Shown here piece by piece: positions 7,956 through 16,670 of a stretch of 37,846 nt of DNA (positions are counted from its first letter, which is position 1; every line of letters starts with the position of its first letter). The DNA comes from Candidatus Nitrosopumilus sp. Lineage in GTDB: Archaea > Thermoproteota > Nitrososphaeria > Nitrososphaerales > Nitrosopumilaceae. The stretch covers positions 1-37,846 of the forward strand of contig JAOMJV010000011.1 of the NCBI GenBank assembly GCA_028351415.1, read 5' to 3'. The notes below the pieces were generated by a model. The model ran no database searches, was not told the origin of the DNA, and saw only the letters and a program-made list of their open reading frames with translations. Both the position numbers and the translations under genes were made by a program.

Positions 7956-8621
7956 TTAATCTTCACTAAGTAATTTCTGTATCATTCCATCAATGTGACC
8001 TGTTTGACCAAATGACACATCTCTTAGAATTCCTTTTCTATCTACTAGAATTGCTGATGGTGTACCTTGCAGTGAAAAATTCTCAAATGTTTCAGCAGAG
8101 TATTCTTTTGATCTCATATGATCTTTGACTCTTTGGATTATGTCCTTTCTATAATTTTCTGGTTTTGAATCAAAATCTGGAATTTGTGGATAAATGAATT
8201 CTAATATTTTTTCTTGAGTTATTTCATCTGCACTTTTTGTTAAATTATCCATTCCTAACGGAAATGGAATTTTAAAAGATAATCTATTTCCTTCTTGTAA
8301 TTGACCGTACTGTGCTAATGCACTTTTTGTTTCACCTACTACTTCTCCTGTCTCTACAAGCATTTTCAAATTATCTAAATTATTTTTATCAAAATCTTCA
8401 AATGCTGTTGCAAGACCTAACACTCTTACCCCTTCGTTCTTATATTTTTCATAAATTTTAATTGCATCTGGAATTGCACCCATGAAACATCCTGGACAAT
8501 TTACTTGAAATACTTCTAATAATACGATATGATCTTTTTCCTGATCAAAATTTGTTGGAGCCCCTTGCACCCATTCTGAAACTCCAAAGTTTGGTGCTTT
8601 TTCACCTATTTTTACAGTCAT
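7956..8621 (-). CDS. Redoxin / peroxiredoxin-like thioredoxin-fold protein
   Basis: This 221-residue protein has an AhpC/TSA-redoxin start (KIGEKAPNFGVSEW) and a thioredoxin-like CxxC in VNCPGCFMGAIPD near 45-50. A cis-Pro region, GTPSAILVDRKGILR, lies near 187-201. It carries a longer central helical insertion (about 80-175) than minimal TlpA proteins. No signal peptide is evident, so it probably acts in the cytoplasm as a thiol reductase or peroxidase. The exact substrate cannot be read from the sequence. Confidence 0.75.
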   Translation of the reverse strand: MTVKIGEKAPNFGVSEWVQGAPTNFDQEKDHIVLLEVFQVNCPGCFMGAIPDAIKIYEKYKNEGVRVLGLATAFEDFDKNNLDNLKMLVETGEVVGETKSALAQYGQLQEGNRLSFKIPFPLGMDNLTKSADEITQEKILEFIYPQIPDFDSKPENYRKDIIQRVKDHMRSKEYSAETFENFSLQGTPSAILVDRKGILRDVSFGQTGHIDGMIQKLLSED

Positions 8622-8721
8622 ATCATTGTGTTATTTTTTTTTACGATAAATACATACCGCTATATTTTTTTCATATTTTTTCAAGTAGGCTAATATAGAC
8701 CGCAGGATTTTTTAAAATAAA

Positions 8722-9210
8722 TTGCAGACTGTAACTCCAGAACGATTAGCACTTTTTGCAGAGATGGAATTAAAATATGAACAAAAGGATACAGAATATT
8801 TTGTTTCTCTCTTAGAACATTCAGATTATGTTGTTAGAACAAGGGTTGCATGTATTTTAGTTGATTTTGGTGGAGAAGATAAAATTGCTCATATTGCTAA
8901 AGTTTTAAAAAATGATGACAATGAATTGGTACGACATGAGGCAGCATTCGCATTAGGCCAAATGTCCTATTCTAGCGCTATTCCGCCTTTAATTGATTCT
9001 ACTTTGAATGATTCTAGTATGTTTGTTCGACATGAAGCCGCAATCGCTTTGGGTGTGGTTGGAAATAAAGAGGCTAAAGAGGCTCTACAAAAGGCATTAA
9101 ACGATCCAGACAAACCTGTAGTTGAATCTGCTGTAGTCGCATTATCTAATATTGAATTTATGGAAACATTAAGTAAGAATGACAAATTTGCTAAATTAAC
9201 AGGTGGATGA
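8722..9210 (+). CDS. HEAT-repeat (PBS lyase-type) protein
   Basis: This 162-residue helical-repeat protein starts at a TTG (8722) that follows a TATA-like TTTTTTAAAATA. At least four HEAT units are visible, with the recurring pattern VRHEAAxALG (units beginning near 39, 69, 101 and 132). Such proteins are scaffolds for protein-protein contacts. Its stop overlaps the region before the cupredoxin gene, and the GGTGG inside its last codons serves as that gene's ribosome-binding site. This coupling suggests a shared process, but there is no direct clue to a partner. Confidence 0.78.
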   Translation: MQTVTPERLALFAEMELKYEQKDTEYFVSLLEHSDYVVRTRVACILVDFGGEDKIAHIAKVLKNDDNELVRHEAAFALGQMSYSSAIPPLIDSTLNDSSMFVRHEAAIALGVVGNKEAKEALQKALNDPDKPVVESAVVALSNIEFMETLSKNDKFAKLTGG

Positions 9211-9211
9211 G

Positions 9212-10012
9212 ATGAACTTTACATATGGATTAATAGCAATTGTTGGATTATTGGTTGCAGCATCCCTTGTTCTAATATCTCTTGATCCTCAAGAAACACC
9301 TGAATCAAATGCAATAGTAATTCCTGAAACTAAAATTGCTCAAATTGAAGAAGACCTAAATCAGCTTTCAGTTAACCCTAGTCTTTTACCAAGTATTACG
9401 AATGTAGGTGATGCTTTAGTTCTTGAAGTTGAATTTAGAGATGATGATGGAAATATTGTTGATCATGTTAATTATGATATTTTTGCAAGTCAAGATTCTG
9501 ATTCAATTCTTTCAGATCCTGCAGCACATCGCCACCCTGGAAAATACCCCGTACATGAAAGTACTACGTTAACTGATTCTTCAATTGACATTACAGTTGT
9601 TGTTCAAGGTTTAGGTCATGGAGATGATATTTTTGGTCCTAAAGGAGTTGAAACTGCATTTACTTTAACTCCAGTAGTTGCAGCACAAACTGCAACTAAT
9701 ACTGAAATTAGAACTGCTGATAATTCTGGAATGAGTATGGATTGTCAGGAATATTTAGATTGTTACACCCCAAGTGTTGTTACAGTAAGTGTTGGTGATG
9801 TAGTAACTATGATAAATTCTGATTCTACGGCTGCAATGCATTCCTTTACAGCAGGCACAGTTGATGGTTTTACTCCTTCACCAAGTGGAACATTTGATAC
9901 TGGAATCATGAGCGCAGATGACACTTTTGAATGGGTTCCAGAAAGTACTGGTGAAGTGCCATACTATTGTTTACTTCACACTTGGATGCAAGGTACTATT
10001 ATTGTAGAATAA
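9212..10012 (+). CDS. Membrane-anchored plastocyanin-like copper protein
   Basis: I place the start at the ATG at 9212, preceded by GGTGG with 6-base spacing; an in-frame GTG at 9203 is the alternative. One N-terminal helix (about 4-24) anchors the protein outside the membrane. A middle beta domain contains His-rich HRHPGKYPVHES and GLGHGDD. The C-terminal cupredoxin domain has type 1 copper ligands: His in AAMHSF and Cys-His-Met in YYCLLHTWMQG. Such blue copper proteins replace cytochrome c as electron carriers in thaumarchaeal respiration. The middle domain's His residues might bind a second metal, which is inference. Confidence 0.8.
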   Translation: MNFTYGLIAIVGLLVAASLVLISLDPQETPESNAIVIPETKIAQIEEDLNQLSVNPSLLPSITNVGDALVLEVEFRDDDGNIVDHVNYDIFASQDSDSILSDPAAHRHPGKYPVHESTTLTDSSIDITVVVQGLGHGDDIFGPKGVETAFTLTPVVAAQTATNTEIRTADNSGMSMDCQEYLDCYTPSVVTVSVGDVVTMINSDSTAAMHSFTAGTVDGFTPSPSGTFDTGIMSADDTFEWVPESTGEVPYYCLLHTWMQGTIIVE

Positions 10013-10023
10013 TTTTTTACACA

Positions 10024-10030
10024 TTTAATA
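10024..10030 (+). promoter_or_regulatory. TATA-like box of the YkgJ-family gene
   Basis: TTTAATA is centred about 26 bases before the ATG at 10053, implying a leaderless transcript. Confidence 0.4.
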
Positions 10031-10052
10031 CTTAAAATTTATTTTACAATAC

Positions 10053-10601
10053 ATGACATCAGTTATAGATAATTCTACTAAGTTCCCATGTGTTTCATGT
10101 CATACTGATTGTTGTAAAGAATACACGATATTTGTTAACGCTCATGATGTGCATCGACTTTCAAATGGATTAAATTTGAAACCTGAAAGTTTTTTAGAAT
10201 TAATTGGTGCAAAGGACTATTCTCTTGGAATTAAAGTGGAAGAAGGCTTGATAGATCTTGCTTTAAAACAAAAAAATGGTGCATGTGAATTCCTTGAAGA
10301 AACTGATGAAGTCTTTAGATGTACAGTTAATGATTTCAAGCCAGGTGTGTGTAGGTCATATCCTTTTGAAATGAAGGATGGAAAATTATCTCAGATGACT
10401 GATATAATGTGCCCAACTGATTGGAATCTTGATGCATTTGAGAAAATGATGATACCGCATCTCAAAGAAGATAAATCTGAATGGGAATTCTATGATAGAC
10501 TTGTTAAAGAATGGAATTTGAAATATGATGGAAAAAAGTCGTTATCTGAATTTTTAAAATTCATGATGGATAAAGTAAAATTATTCCCTAAAGTGCTGTA
10601 A
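10053..10601 (+). CDS. YkgJ-family Cys-cluster protein
   Basis: This 182-residue protein has the YkgJ/UPF0153 layout: CVSCHTDCC near 13-21, an internal Cys (NGACEFL), then a C-terminal pair with CTVNDFKPGVCRSYPF around 92-108, and MCPTDW. The family is thought to bind a zinc or iron-sulfur centre; its biochemical role is poorly defined. It has its own promoter. Its last 14 bases overlap the 3' end of the convergent rad50 gene. Confidence 0.78.
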   Translation: MTSVIDNSTKFPCVSCHTDCCKEYTIFVNAHDVHRLSNGLNLKPESFLELIGAKDYSLGIKVEEGLIDLALKQKNGACEFLEETDEVFRCTVNDFKPGVCRSYPFEMKDGKLSQMTDIMCPTDWNLDAFEKMMIPHLKEDKSEWEFYDRLVKEWNLKYDGKKSLSEFLKFMMDKVKLFPKVL

Positions 10602-12978
10602 CTTTACTTCCTTCTTCCCTAGATTCAAATTTGTATATTTGTTCGACATTTGAATTCTCAAATATTTCTGCATCGTGAGTGATGATTAAAAATTGCATTG
10701 GTAATTGTGATTTTTCAATTCTTGATAATTGTGATAATACGTCTACCAGTGATTTTTTTCTTTCAGTATCTAGATGTGTTGTTGGTTCATCAAGTATCAT
10801 TAAATTTAGATTTGATGCTCCAAGTAAACTTGCCATCCCTAATCGCAAAGCCAACGCCACACTTACTTTTTCTCCGCCGCTTAGAGATTCTAATTCTAAA
10901 ACTTCTGTTTTTGAATGACATGCAATAGATACATCTCTGGCTTTTTCTGATAATGCAATTCTTTGAATTTTTGTATTCAAAATTGATAGATAGTCTGAAG
11001 CTTTAATTGAAATTGAATTTAATGCCCATGATCTTAAACTTGTTGCAACCGAGCCATCTCTACTGAAAACACTACTCTGAATTTTATCTAACCTTGACAT
11101 GTATTTTTTAACTTTTTCAAGTTCTAGAATTGATTTTTCAATAACTTCTGATTGTTTTTTTGCTTTCTCTATTTTCTCTAAGACTCCTCCCATCTGTTGA
11201 TCAATTCGAGATAGACTGCCTCGTTTTTCCACTATTCTTTCCTTGAGATTTTTAAATTCCCCTTCATCAAATCCTTTGGTTTCTAATTCTAATTTCAAAA
11301 TATTGCTAAAAATTAATTTTGTATGATCATCTATTTGTGATATTTCTTCTAAATTTTCATTATTTGCTAATGATAGTTTTCCTTTTTTAATTTCTGTATT
11401 GTTTTTAATTGCGACTAATTCTTCTTTAGTCTTAATTGAATGTGCCCTGAGTGTTGCTTCTGCATCTCTTATTTTTTGTAATTCCCCTGCAAACCTATCT
11501 CTTTCCTGAGAATACATAATGCGTTCTTTTTCTTTTAAATCCACACCTTGTTTTAGTTTAATTATTTCCCCTTCTATTTCCCCTTCATCAAATCCTTTGG
11601 TTTCTAATTCTAATTTCAAAATATTGCTAAAAATTAATTTTGTATGATCATCTATTTGTGATATTTCTTCTAAATTTTCATTATTTGCTAATGATAGTTT
11701 TCCTTTTTTAATTTCTGTATTGTTTTTAATTGCGACTAATTCTTCTTTAGTCTTAATTGAATGTGCCCTGAGTGTTGCTTCTGCATCTCTTATTTTTTGT
11801 AATTCCCCTGCAAACCTATCTCTTTCCTGAGAATACATAATGCGTTCTTTTTCTTTTAAATCCACACCTTGTTTTAGTTTAATTATTTCTTCTTTGATGT
11901 GCTTCTCTTGAAAAAATGGATTTAATTTTTCAACAATTGAATCACATACTGGACATTTGTTATCTTTTAATTGTAATTTTTCTGCAAGTTTTTCTTTTTC
12001 TTTTAGCGATACTATTTGAGTTGTTATTTCTTGTATTTTTTTAATTACCTCCTTATCTTCTTCTTCAACTTTTTCTAGTTTCCTCTCAAAATCTGTTTTC
12101 AGTTTTAGTTCTTCAAAACAATTTTTACAATCATCTATTTTACGCTCGTTTTCTTGAATTTCTTGCTGAATTCCTTGGATTGTTTCTTTTACATATCTTA
12201 AAAGTTCTTTTTTCTGTAATTCTAATTGATTTATCTTATCTCTTTTTGGTGTTTCTATTTCCTCTTTTTTCTGTAATTCTTCTAGTTCTTTATGTATCTC
12301 TTTTTTCTGTAATTCTAATTGATTTTTTTCAGGTTCTGCTTCCTTTATTTCGTATTGATTTTTTTCAAAATCTTTTGTTAAAATATCTATGTGTGTATCA
12401 TCATACCCTAAATCTGTTCTAATTTTTTCACGAAATTCTTTTGTAACTTTTTTCATAGATTCTGATGCGATATCTAGTTTGTCTATCCCGATTATTGCAT
12501 TAAGTAATTCTTTGAATTCTTTTGGTTTTGCATTAATTATTGCATTTAATTCCCCCTGTTGAACAATTGATGCTATTTTTAATTTTTCAAAATTCATTCC
12601 TATTGTTTTTTCAACTTGCTCTGTCATTGATTCTCCAAACTGCTTTCTTTCTCCTGCTGCAATTTCTACTCTATTGTTGTTTGTTGTTTCAGAAAATATC
12701 GCAGATAAGCTACCTTTAGTATCTATTTTTCTTACTGTTTCGTATTGTTTATCTTTTATTGAAAATTCTATTTTTGCATAACCTTGATTTGTTCCTCTTC
12801 TGATTAATCCTTTATTTGATTTTCTTGTATGTTGACCAAATAATGAAAATGTAATTGCGTCGATAATACTTGATTTTCCTGCACCGTTATCCCCTACAAA
12901 AATAGTTACACCCTCTTCAAATTTTAATTTTGTATCTGAATGTGATAAAAAGTCTACTAATTCAATTGATGTTATCAT
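10588..12978 (-). CDS. rad50: DNA double-strand break repair ATPase Rad50, with internal duplication
   Basis: This 796-residue SMC-like ATPase partners Mre11 in DNA end processing. Walker A GDNGAGKSS is at 29-37, the zinc hook CPVC at 342-345, signature LSGGEK at 699-704 and Walker B LNLMILDEP near 724-732. Coiled-coil arms run about 165-340 and 346-635. Residues about 364-467 and 471-574 are the same 104-residue segment repeated, from a perfect DNA repeat. Without one copy the arms are nearly equal (about 180 residues each); with it, only the C-terminal arm is about 107 residues longer. The frame stays open. The gene overlaps mre11 by 4 bases (ATGA) and is the last gene of the operon. Confidence 0.93.
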   Translation of the reverse strand: MITSIELVDFLSHSDTKLKFEEGVTIFVGDNGAGKSSIIDAITFSLFGQHTRKSNKGLIRRGTNQGYAKIEFSIKDKQYETVRKIDTKGSLSAIFSETTNNNRVEIAAGERKQFGESMTEQVEKTIGMNFEKLKIASIVQQGELNAIINAKPKEFKELLNAIIGIDKLDIASESMKKVTKEFREKIRTDLGYDDTHIDILTKDFEKNQYEIKEAEPEKNQLELQKKEIHKELEELQKKEEIETPKRDKINQLELQKKELLRYVKETIQGIQQEIQENERKIDDCKNCFEELKLKTDFERKLEKVEEEDKEVIKKIQEITTQIVSLKEKEKLAEKLQLKDNKCPVCDSIVEKLNPFFQEKHIKEEIIKLKQGVDLKEKERIMYSQERDRFAGELQKIRDAEATLRAHSIKTKEELVAIKNNTEIKKGKLSLANNENLEEISQIDDHTKLIFSNILKLELETKGFDEGEIEGEIIKLKQGVDLKEKERIMYSQERDRFAGELQKIRDAEATLRAHSIKTKEELVAIKNNTEIKKGKLSLANNENLEEISQIDDHTKLIFSNILKLELETKGFDEGEFKNLKERIVEKRGSLSRIDQQMGGVLEKIEKAKKQSEVIEKSILELEKVKKYMSRLDKIQSSVFSRDGSVATSLRSWALNSISIKASDYLSILNTKIQRIALSEKARDVSIACHSKTEVLELESLSGGEKVSVALALRLGMASLLGASNLNLMILDEPTTHLDTERKKSLVDVLSQLSRIEKSQLPMQFLIITHDAEIFENSNVEQIYKFESREEGSKVTAL
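11257..11889 (-). repeat. Perfect direct repeat, 2 x 312 bp, within rad50
   Basis: Copies at 11257-11568 and 11578-11889 appear identical by eye, with a 321-base (107-codon) period. The 9-base spacer matches neither outer flank. At the junction the 12-mer TATTTCCCCTTC occurs twice in tandem (11563-11574 and 11575-11586). The repeat lies in the coiled-coil arm after the zinc hook. Confidence 0.9.
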
Positions 12979-14117
12979 TGGTTTTCTTCCTTTTTAAATT
13001 TCTCATAATTTTCTAAAATTATTTGTAGTGCTTGATCTGTTCCGTCTGTTGATAGTACTGGAAGAAGTTCTTTTATTACAAAATTTGCATCCTGTTCTGA
13101 ACCTAATGCATCTGTTGAAAGTCTAAACATTTCATCTTCAATTACACTTGGTCTGTCTAAAAATACTGATGAATCTGATATTTGTTTTGTAGTGATTTTC
13201 CATTTACATTCAAGTGTAAGTGCGTTTAATTTTGCAATTTGTGCCTGAACATAGTCTGTATCTATGTCCTTACCTTGTATTTTTACTTCAATTATTGGTT
13301 TTTTTGTAAAATTACTAATTTTCTCTATAATTTCATCAATTATTTTTGTTAACTCTTTGTAATCCACGTTAACTGAAAACTGAGGTCTGGTATCTAGTTC
13401 AATCCACTTTGGCATTGCTTCACTTCCGGAAATATCTACTTCAAAAAACCCTTTTTTAACATCCTTAATTCCTTCACTATTTGTTAGTTCAATTGATCCT
13501 GGATATGCAATTGGACCCTTCAGATGATTAAATTGTTTGATGTCCTTATCATGTAAATGCCCCATTGCATAATATGTAAAATTTTTTGGTAAATCTGTTG
13601 ATTGTAATTCCCCCGCAAACTTGTTAAACTCTGTAATGCCTTGATGTAGTACCAATATTTTATGCCCTGAAAATTTTTCAACAATTTTATCTAAATTTGA
13701 AAATGTTTCTTCATATTGTGACATTTCTGTTTTTCTTATTTTATCTAGCCCTGCTAACATTACTCCTTTGTATTCTATTGGTTTGCCATTTCCTATGTAT
13801 TTTGAAAATTCTAAATTATGATATATGAATGGAATTGGAGTTCCTCTAATTCTACTTATATCATGATCACCTAGAATAAAAAATGAATCAATGTTATTTT
13901 GTTTTAGACGTTTTAATGCATTTGCCATCTGTATTATTGCTGCGCCATTTGGATTAGGTACATGAAAAATATCTCCTGCAAATATTACAAAATCTACATG
14001 ATCTTTAATTGATATGTCTATTGCTTGATTGAAGACATCATACACATCTTGTTCTCTTTCATTAGATCCGTACTGAACTAATCCCAAATGTGTATCTGCA
14101 ATATGTGAAAATAACAT
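12975..14117 (-). CDS. mre11: DNA repair nuclease Mre11
   Basis: This 380-residue metallophosphoesterase-type nuclease would trim DNA ends with Rad50. Motifs are D8-x-H10 (ADTHLG), GDIFH with D49, HQG near 160, and GHLH near 190. The usual GNHD motif is GDHD here (83-86), replacing the metal-binding Asn with Asp. The remaining ligands look intact, so activity is likely kept. The C-terminal cap region is present. Its ATG shares one base with the herA stop (TAATG), and its 3' end overlaps rad50, so translation is coupled on both sides. Confidence 0.92.
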   Translation of the reverse strand: MLFSHIADTHLGLVQYGSNEREQDVYDVFNQAIDISIKDHVDFVIFAGDIFHVPNPNGAAIIQMANALKRLKQNNIDSFFILGDHDISRIRGTPIPFIYHNLEFSKYIGNGKPIEYKGVMLAGLDKIRKTEMSQYEETFSNLDKIVEKFSGHKILVLHQGITEFNKFAGELQSTDLPKNFTYYAMGHLHDKDIKQFNHLKGPIAYPGSIELTNSEGIKDVKKGFFEVDISGSEAMPKWIELDTRPQFSVNVDYKELTKIIDEIIEKISNFTKKPIIEVKIQGKDIDTDYVQAQIAKLNALTLECKWKITTKQISDSSVFLDRPSVIEDEMFRLSTDALGSEQDANFVIKELLPVLSTDGTDQALQIILENYEKFKKEENQ

Positions 14118-15649
14118 TAGTCTAACAACAAATCTTTTTGAACTAATCCTTGTGTATGTTCTACTCCGACATTTTTCATTTTATCTGCCTTTATCCAAGC
14201 TTTAGTTGCACTTTGATCTGCTCCCATTTTCTTTTCCTTAACTTCCTCAACGTGAACCATTGATGGCAAGTTTGTCCACTGTCCGACAAGAACTGCATCA
14301 CCCACATTCAATGACGTCAATTGTGATATTAATTCACGACTGGTGGACTCTGTTGCTGAGGCTATCTGTCTTTGATCATCTTCTTGTATGATTTTCATTA
14401 TTGCAAATGAGCCCATCTGACTGAGGATGTTCAAGTCTACACTGCGTGGTCTTTGAGATACTATTGCTAGACCTACTCCGAATTTTCTTCCTTCCCTGGC
14501 AATTTTTGCAGCCCAATATTTTGCTGCTGTATCATGATCTTTTGGAATGAACACGTGTGCCTCTTCAAGAATTATGAAGACTGGTTCAAAGAATTTATAA
14601 TCTTTTTGTTTTTTTGATTTTCCATGTTTTGCTATTGTTGCATTTTTTCTATCTTTTAGTAACTGTTGTAAATAAAATCCCATTGCTACGTTTGCTTGTT
14701 TTTCTGATAATTCTGAAATGTTAATGATGTTTGTACATCCTTCTTTTATGTAGTCCATAGGATTTCCAACTTCTGGATCCAAAATATCGTCAAATCTTCT
14801 TTGTGCATCCTCTATGATGTCTTGTACTCTATACGCTGATGTTCTAATTTCCTTTAATTTTTTATCTTCCGAATTTACAAGTAAATCTACTTCATACTCT
14901 AACTTATTCCAAAATTCACCTGCTTCTTTTACTTCTTGTGTGAATGACATTCTTAAAACACGTTGTTGGACATCTGCATTTTCTCTAATTTCTAAAACTT
15001 CTGAAAATTGATCTGCTTCAAGTAACCTTGGATTAATTTTTGCATCAATTACGTTTACGTTTGGAATGTTTAATGTTGTGTAATCGTTGTGATAATCAAA
15101 AATTATTACTGTTCCTTTTACTTCTGATATTTTTTTTGTAATTAGTGAAACTAGATTACTTTTACCCATTCCTGTCATAGCTAATATCCCTAAATGTCTT
15201 GAAACAATTTTATCTAAATTTATTTTAGCTTCAATTTTTTCATTTCGTAGCAAATTTCCAATTTTTAACCAGCCCTCTTTTTTTGGACTAAAGATCTCTT
15301 CTAGATCTTGATTAGTTGGTTGTGTAATTTCTGTGCCTGGAATTGGTGGAATTGCTGGAATAATTGATTGACCTCTACGTAAATTCTCTAAGAATCCTAA
15401 AATTCCTATGTGTGCTGTGAATGTTTTATCCCTTTTATTGATGTCTGCAATTTCTGTACTTTCTTCTGCTTCATGAAAATTTTTGACATCTGTAAATGCT
15501 GCACTTGAGACCGATGATCTTTCAACTAATCCTAAAATATCTCCTTCGTCGATACTGATTTTGATATATTCGCCAACTGATAATGATCTTGATGTAATTG
15601 CTGTTACTGATGTGGGCTTTGATTCTCCTACAACAAAACCTAGACTCAA
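14117..15649 (-). CDS. herA: Bipolar DNA helicase/translocase HerA
   Basis: This 510-residue protein has an N-terminal HAS-barrel region, Walker A GMGKSN near 178-183 (AMTGMGKSNLVSLI) and Walker B FIILEEAHVFIP near 355-366. It also has the conserved SQRPRSVD segment and a downstream Arg-containing finger region. HerA is a hexameric translocase that drives NurA nuclease to make 3' overhangs after Mre11-Rad50. It starts at TTG (15649), whose TTGA overlaps the nurA stop. A good Shine-Dalgarno, GGGAGGT, lies 6 bases upstream, inside the nurA coding sequence. Confidence 0.92.
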   Translation of the reverse strand: MSLGFVVGESKPTSVTAITSRSLSVGEYIKISIDEGDILGLVERSSVSSAAFTDVKNFHEAEESTEIADINKRDKTFTAHIGILGFLENLRRGQSIIPAIPPIPGTEITQPTNQDLEEIFSPKKEGWLKIGNLLRNEKIEAKINLDKIVSRHLGILAMTGMGKSNLVSLITKKISEVKGTVIIFDYHNDYTTLNIPNVNVIDAKINPRLLEADQFSEVLEIRENADVQQRVLRMSFTQEVKEAGEFWNKLEYEVDLLVNSEDKKLKEIRTSAYRVQDIIEDAQRRFDDILDPEVGNPMDYIKEGCTNIINISELSEKQANVAMGFYLQQLLKDRKNATIAKHGKSKKQKDYKFFEPVFIILEEAHVFIPKDHDTAAKYWAAKIAREGRKFGVGLAIVSQRPRSVDLNILSQMGSFAIMKIIQEDDQRQIASATESTSRELISQLTSLNVGDAVLVGQWTNLPSMVHVEEVKEKKMGADQSATKAWIKADKMKNVGVEHTQGLVQKDLLLD

Positions 15650-16482
15650 CCTAGTACCTCCCTTGAACCAATTTCATTACTTAATCCTAACAAACTAACC
15701 ATTTTTCCAAGTTCTTTGTCTGATATTTTACAGTTGTTGTGTGCAAGTTTTAATGAGTATGGATACCCTCCTACACTAGTTTTGAATAGTTTATTCATAA
15801 TTGATTTGATTTCGTCATTATCGTGTTTTCCACCTAAAAATTCTAATTTAATAATTGGTGTTGAATCACTTAATCTTACAAATGTTGACGAGATTATTTT
15901 ATCAAAACCATAGTTTTTTTCTACAAATATTTCACTAAATCCTGGACCGTTTGTAACATGATTATAATAAAATATGTCCCCCGCAAGAGAACCTAGATTT
16001 TCAAATTGTTTTTTGGTGTTTGATGTTTTTGCAATAAATATCACATTCTTTTTTTTATTCATTATTTTTACAACCTGTGCATCTAGTGCTGATTGTCTTG
16101 TCATAAATTGTGAATGAAGTGAGCCATCCATTAATACTAAATCCACCTCATCAACTGTTTTTTCACAAGCATCAATTTCCATTTTACTTGCAATTCTTGA
16201 AAGATCTATTTCTGATCCTAATCCTGAATCATGTAAATCTACAAGAACTTCTCCATTTGTTTTTATTGAAACTGCTGTGGTTGCCCATAATTCAATTCCT
16301 TGAAATTTAGTGTTGTTGAAACTACTATCAATTCCTGCAGTTACAACTTCTTCTTTAGTTGGTGTAAATGTATTCCAATTTCCTCTTGCTTTTTGTAAAA
16401 TCTGCTCAAATTTTGGACCTTTTAGAACTGATAGTATTTTCTCTCTATTGATAATTGCGTCTTTGTATACTGTATTGAGCAC
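15646..16482 (-). CDS. nurA: DNA end-resection nuclease NurA
   Basis: This 278-residue protein has the NurA RNase H-like fold motifs: TAGIDSSF near 49-56 with the first catalytic Asp, VLMDGSLHS near 116-124 with another acidic residue, and C-terminal YPYSLKLAHNNCKIS with a conserved His. NurA is a 5'-3' nuclease that works inside the HerA ring. The start is GTG at 16482, and a TATA-like AT stretch lies just upstream. It is the first gene of nurA-herA-mre11-rad50. Confidence 0.88.
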   Translation of the reverse strand: MLNTVYKDAIINREKILSVLKGPKFEQILQKARGNWNTFTPTKEEVVTAGIDSSFNNTKFQGIELWATTAVSIKTNGEVLVDLHDSGLGSEIDLSRIASKMEIDACEKTVDEVDLVLMDGSLHSQFMTRQSALDAQVVKIMNKKKNVIFIAKTSNTKKQFENLGSLAGDIFYYNHVTNGPGFSEIFVEKNYGFDKIISSTFVRLSDSTPIIKLEFLGGKHDNDEIKSIMNKLFKTSVGGYPYSLKLAHNNCKISDKELGKMVSLLGLSNEIGSREVLG

Positions 16483-16557
16483 AACAATAGTTAGTTGGTT
16501 TGAATAAAATCTTTAGGTTGTGCTAAGTTTTGACAAATATGTGGATCTTTACAATTT

Positions 16558-16609
16558 ATTTTAATAGAAATTAAAATTGTCTAGGCACACCGTGAGAATC
16601 TACCTAGAC
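16558..16609. repeat. Two adjacent hairpins between a small zinc-protein gene and nurA
   Basis: 16558-16577 is a perfect AT stem (ATTTTAAT/ATTAAAAT, 4-base loop). 16579-16609 has 7-bp arms GTCTAGG/CCTAGAC with a 17-base loop. No gene is seen in 16483-16670. The pair could end the small minus-strand gene at 16671 or be part of a small RNA. Confidence 0.4.
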
Positions 16610-16670
16610 GTTAATTTACTGTTTTTTGAAATAGTAAACTGATTATCCTAATTATTTAGTTTCGTATAAA

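Noticed and set aside
12180-12422. 80-codon hydrophobic plus-strand frame inside rad50
   Set aside because: Its Leu/Phe-rich sequence is the mirror of Lys/Glu-rich coiled-coil codons on the other strand.
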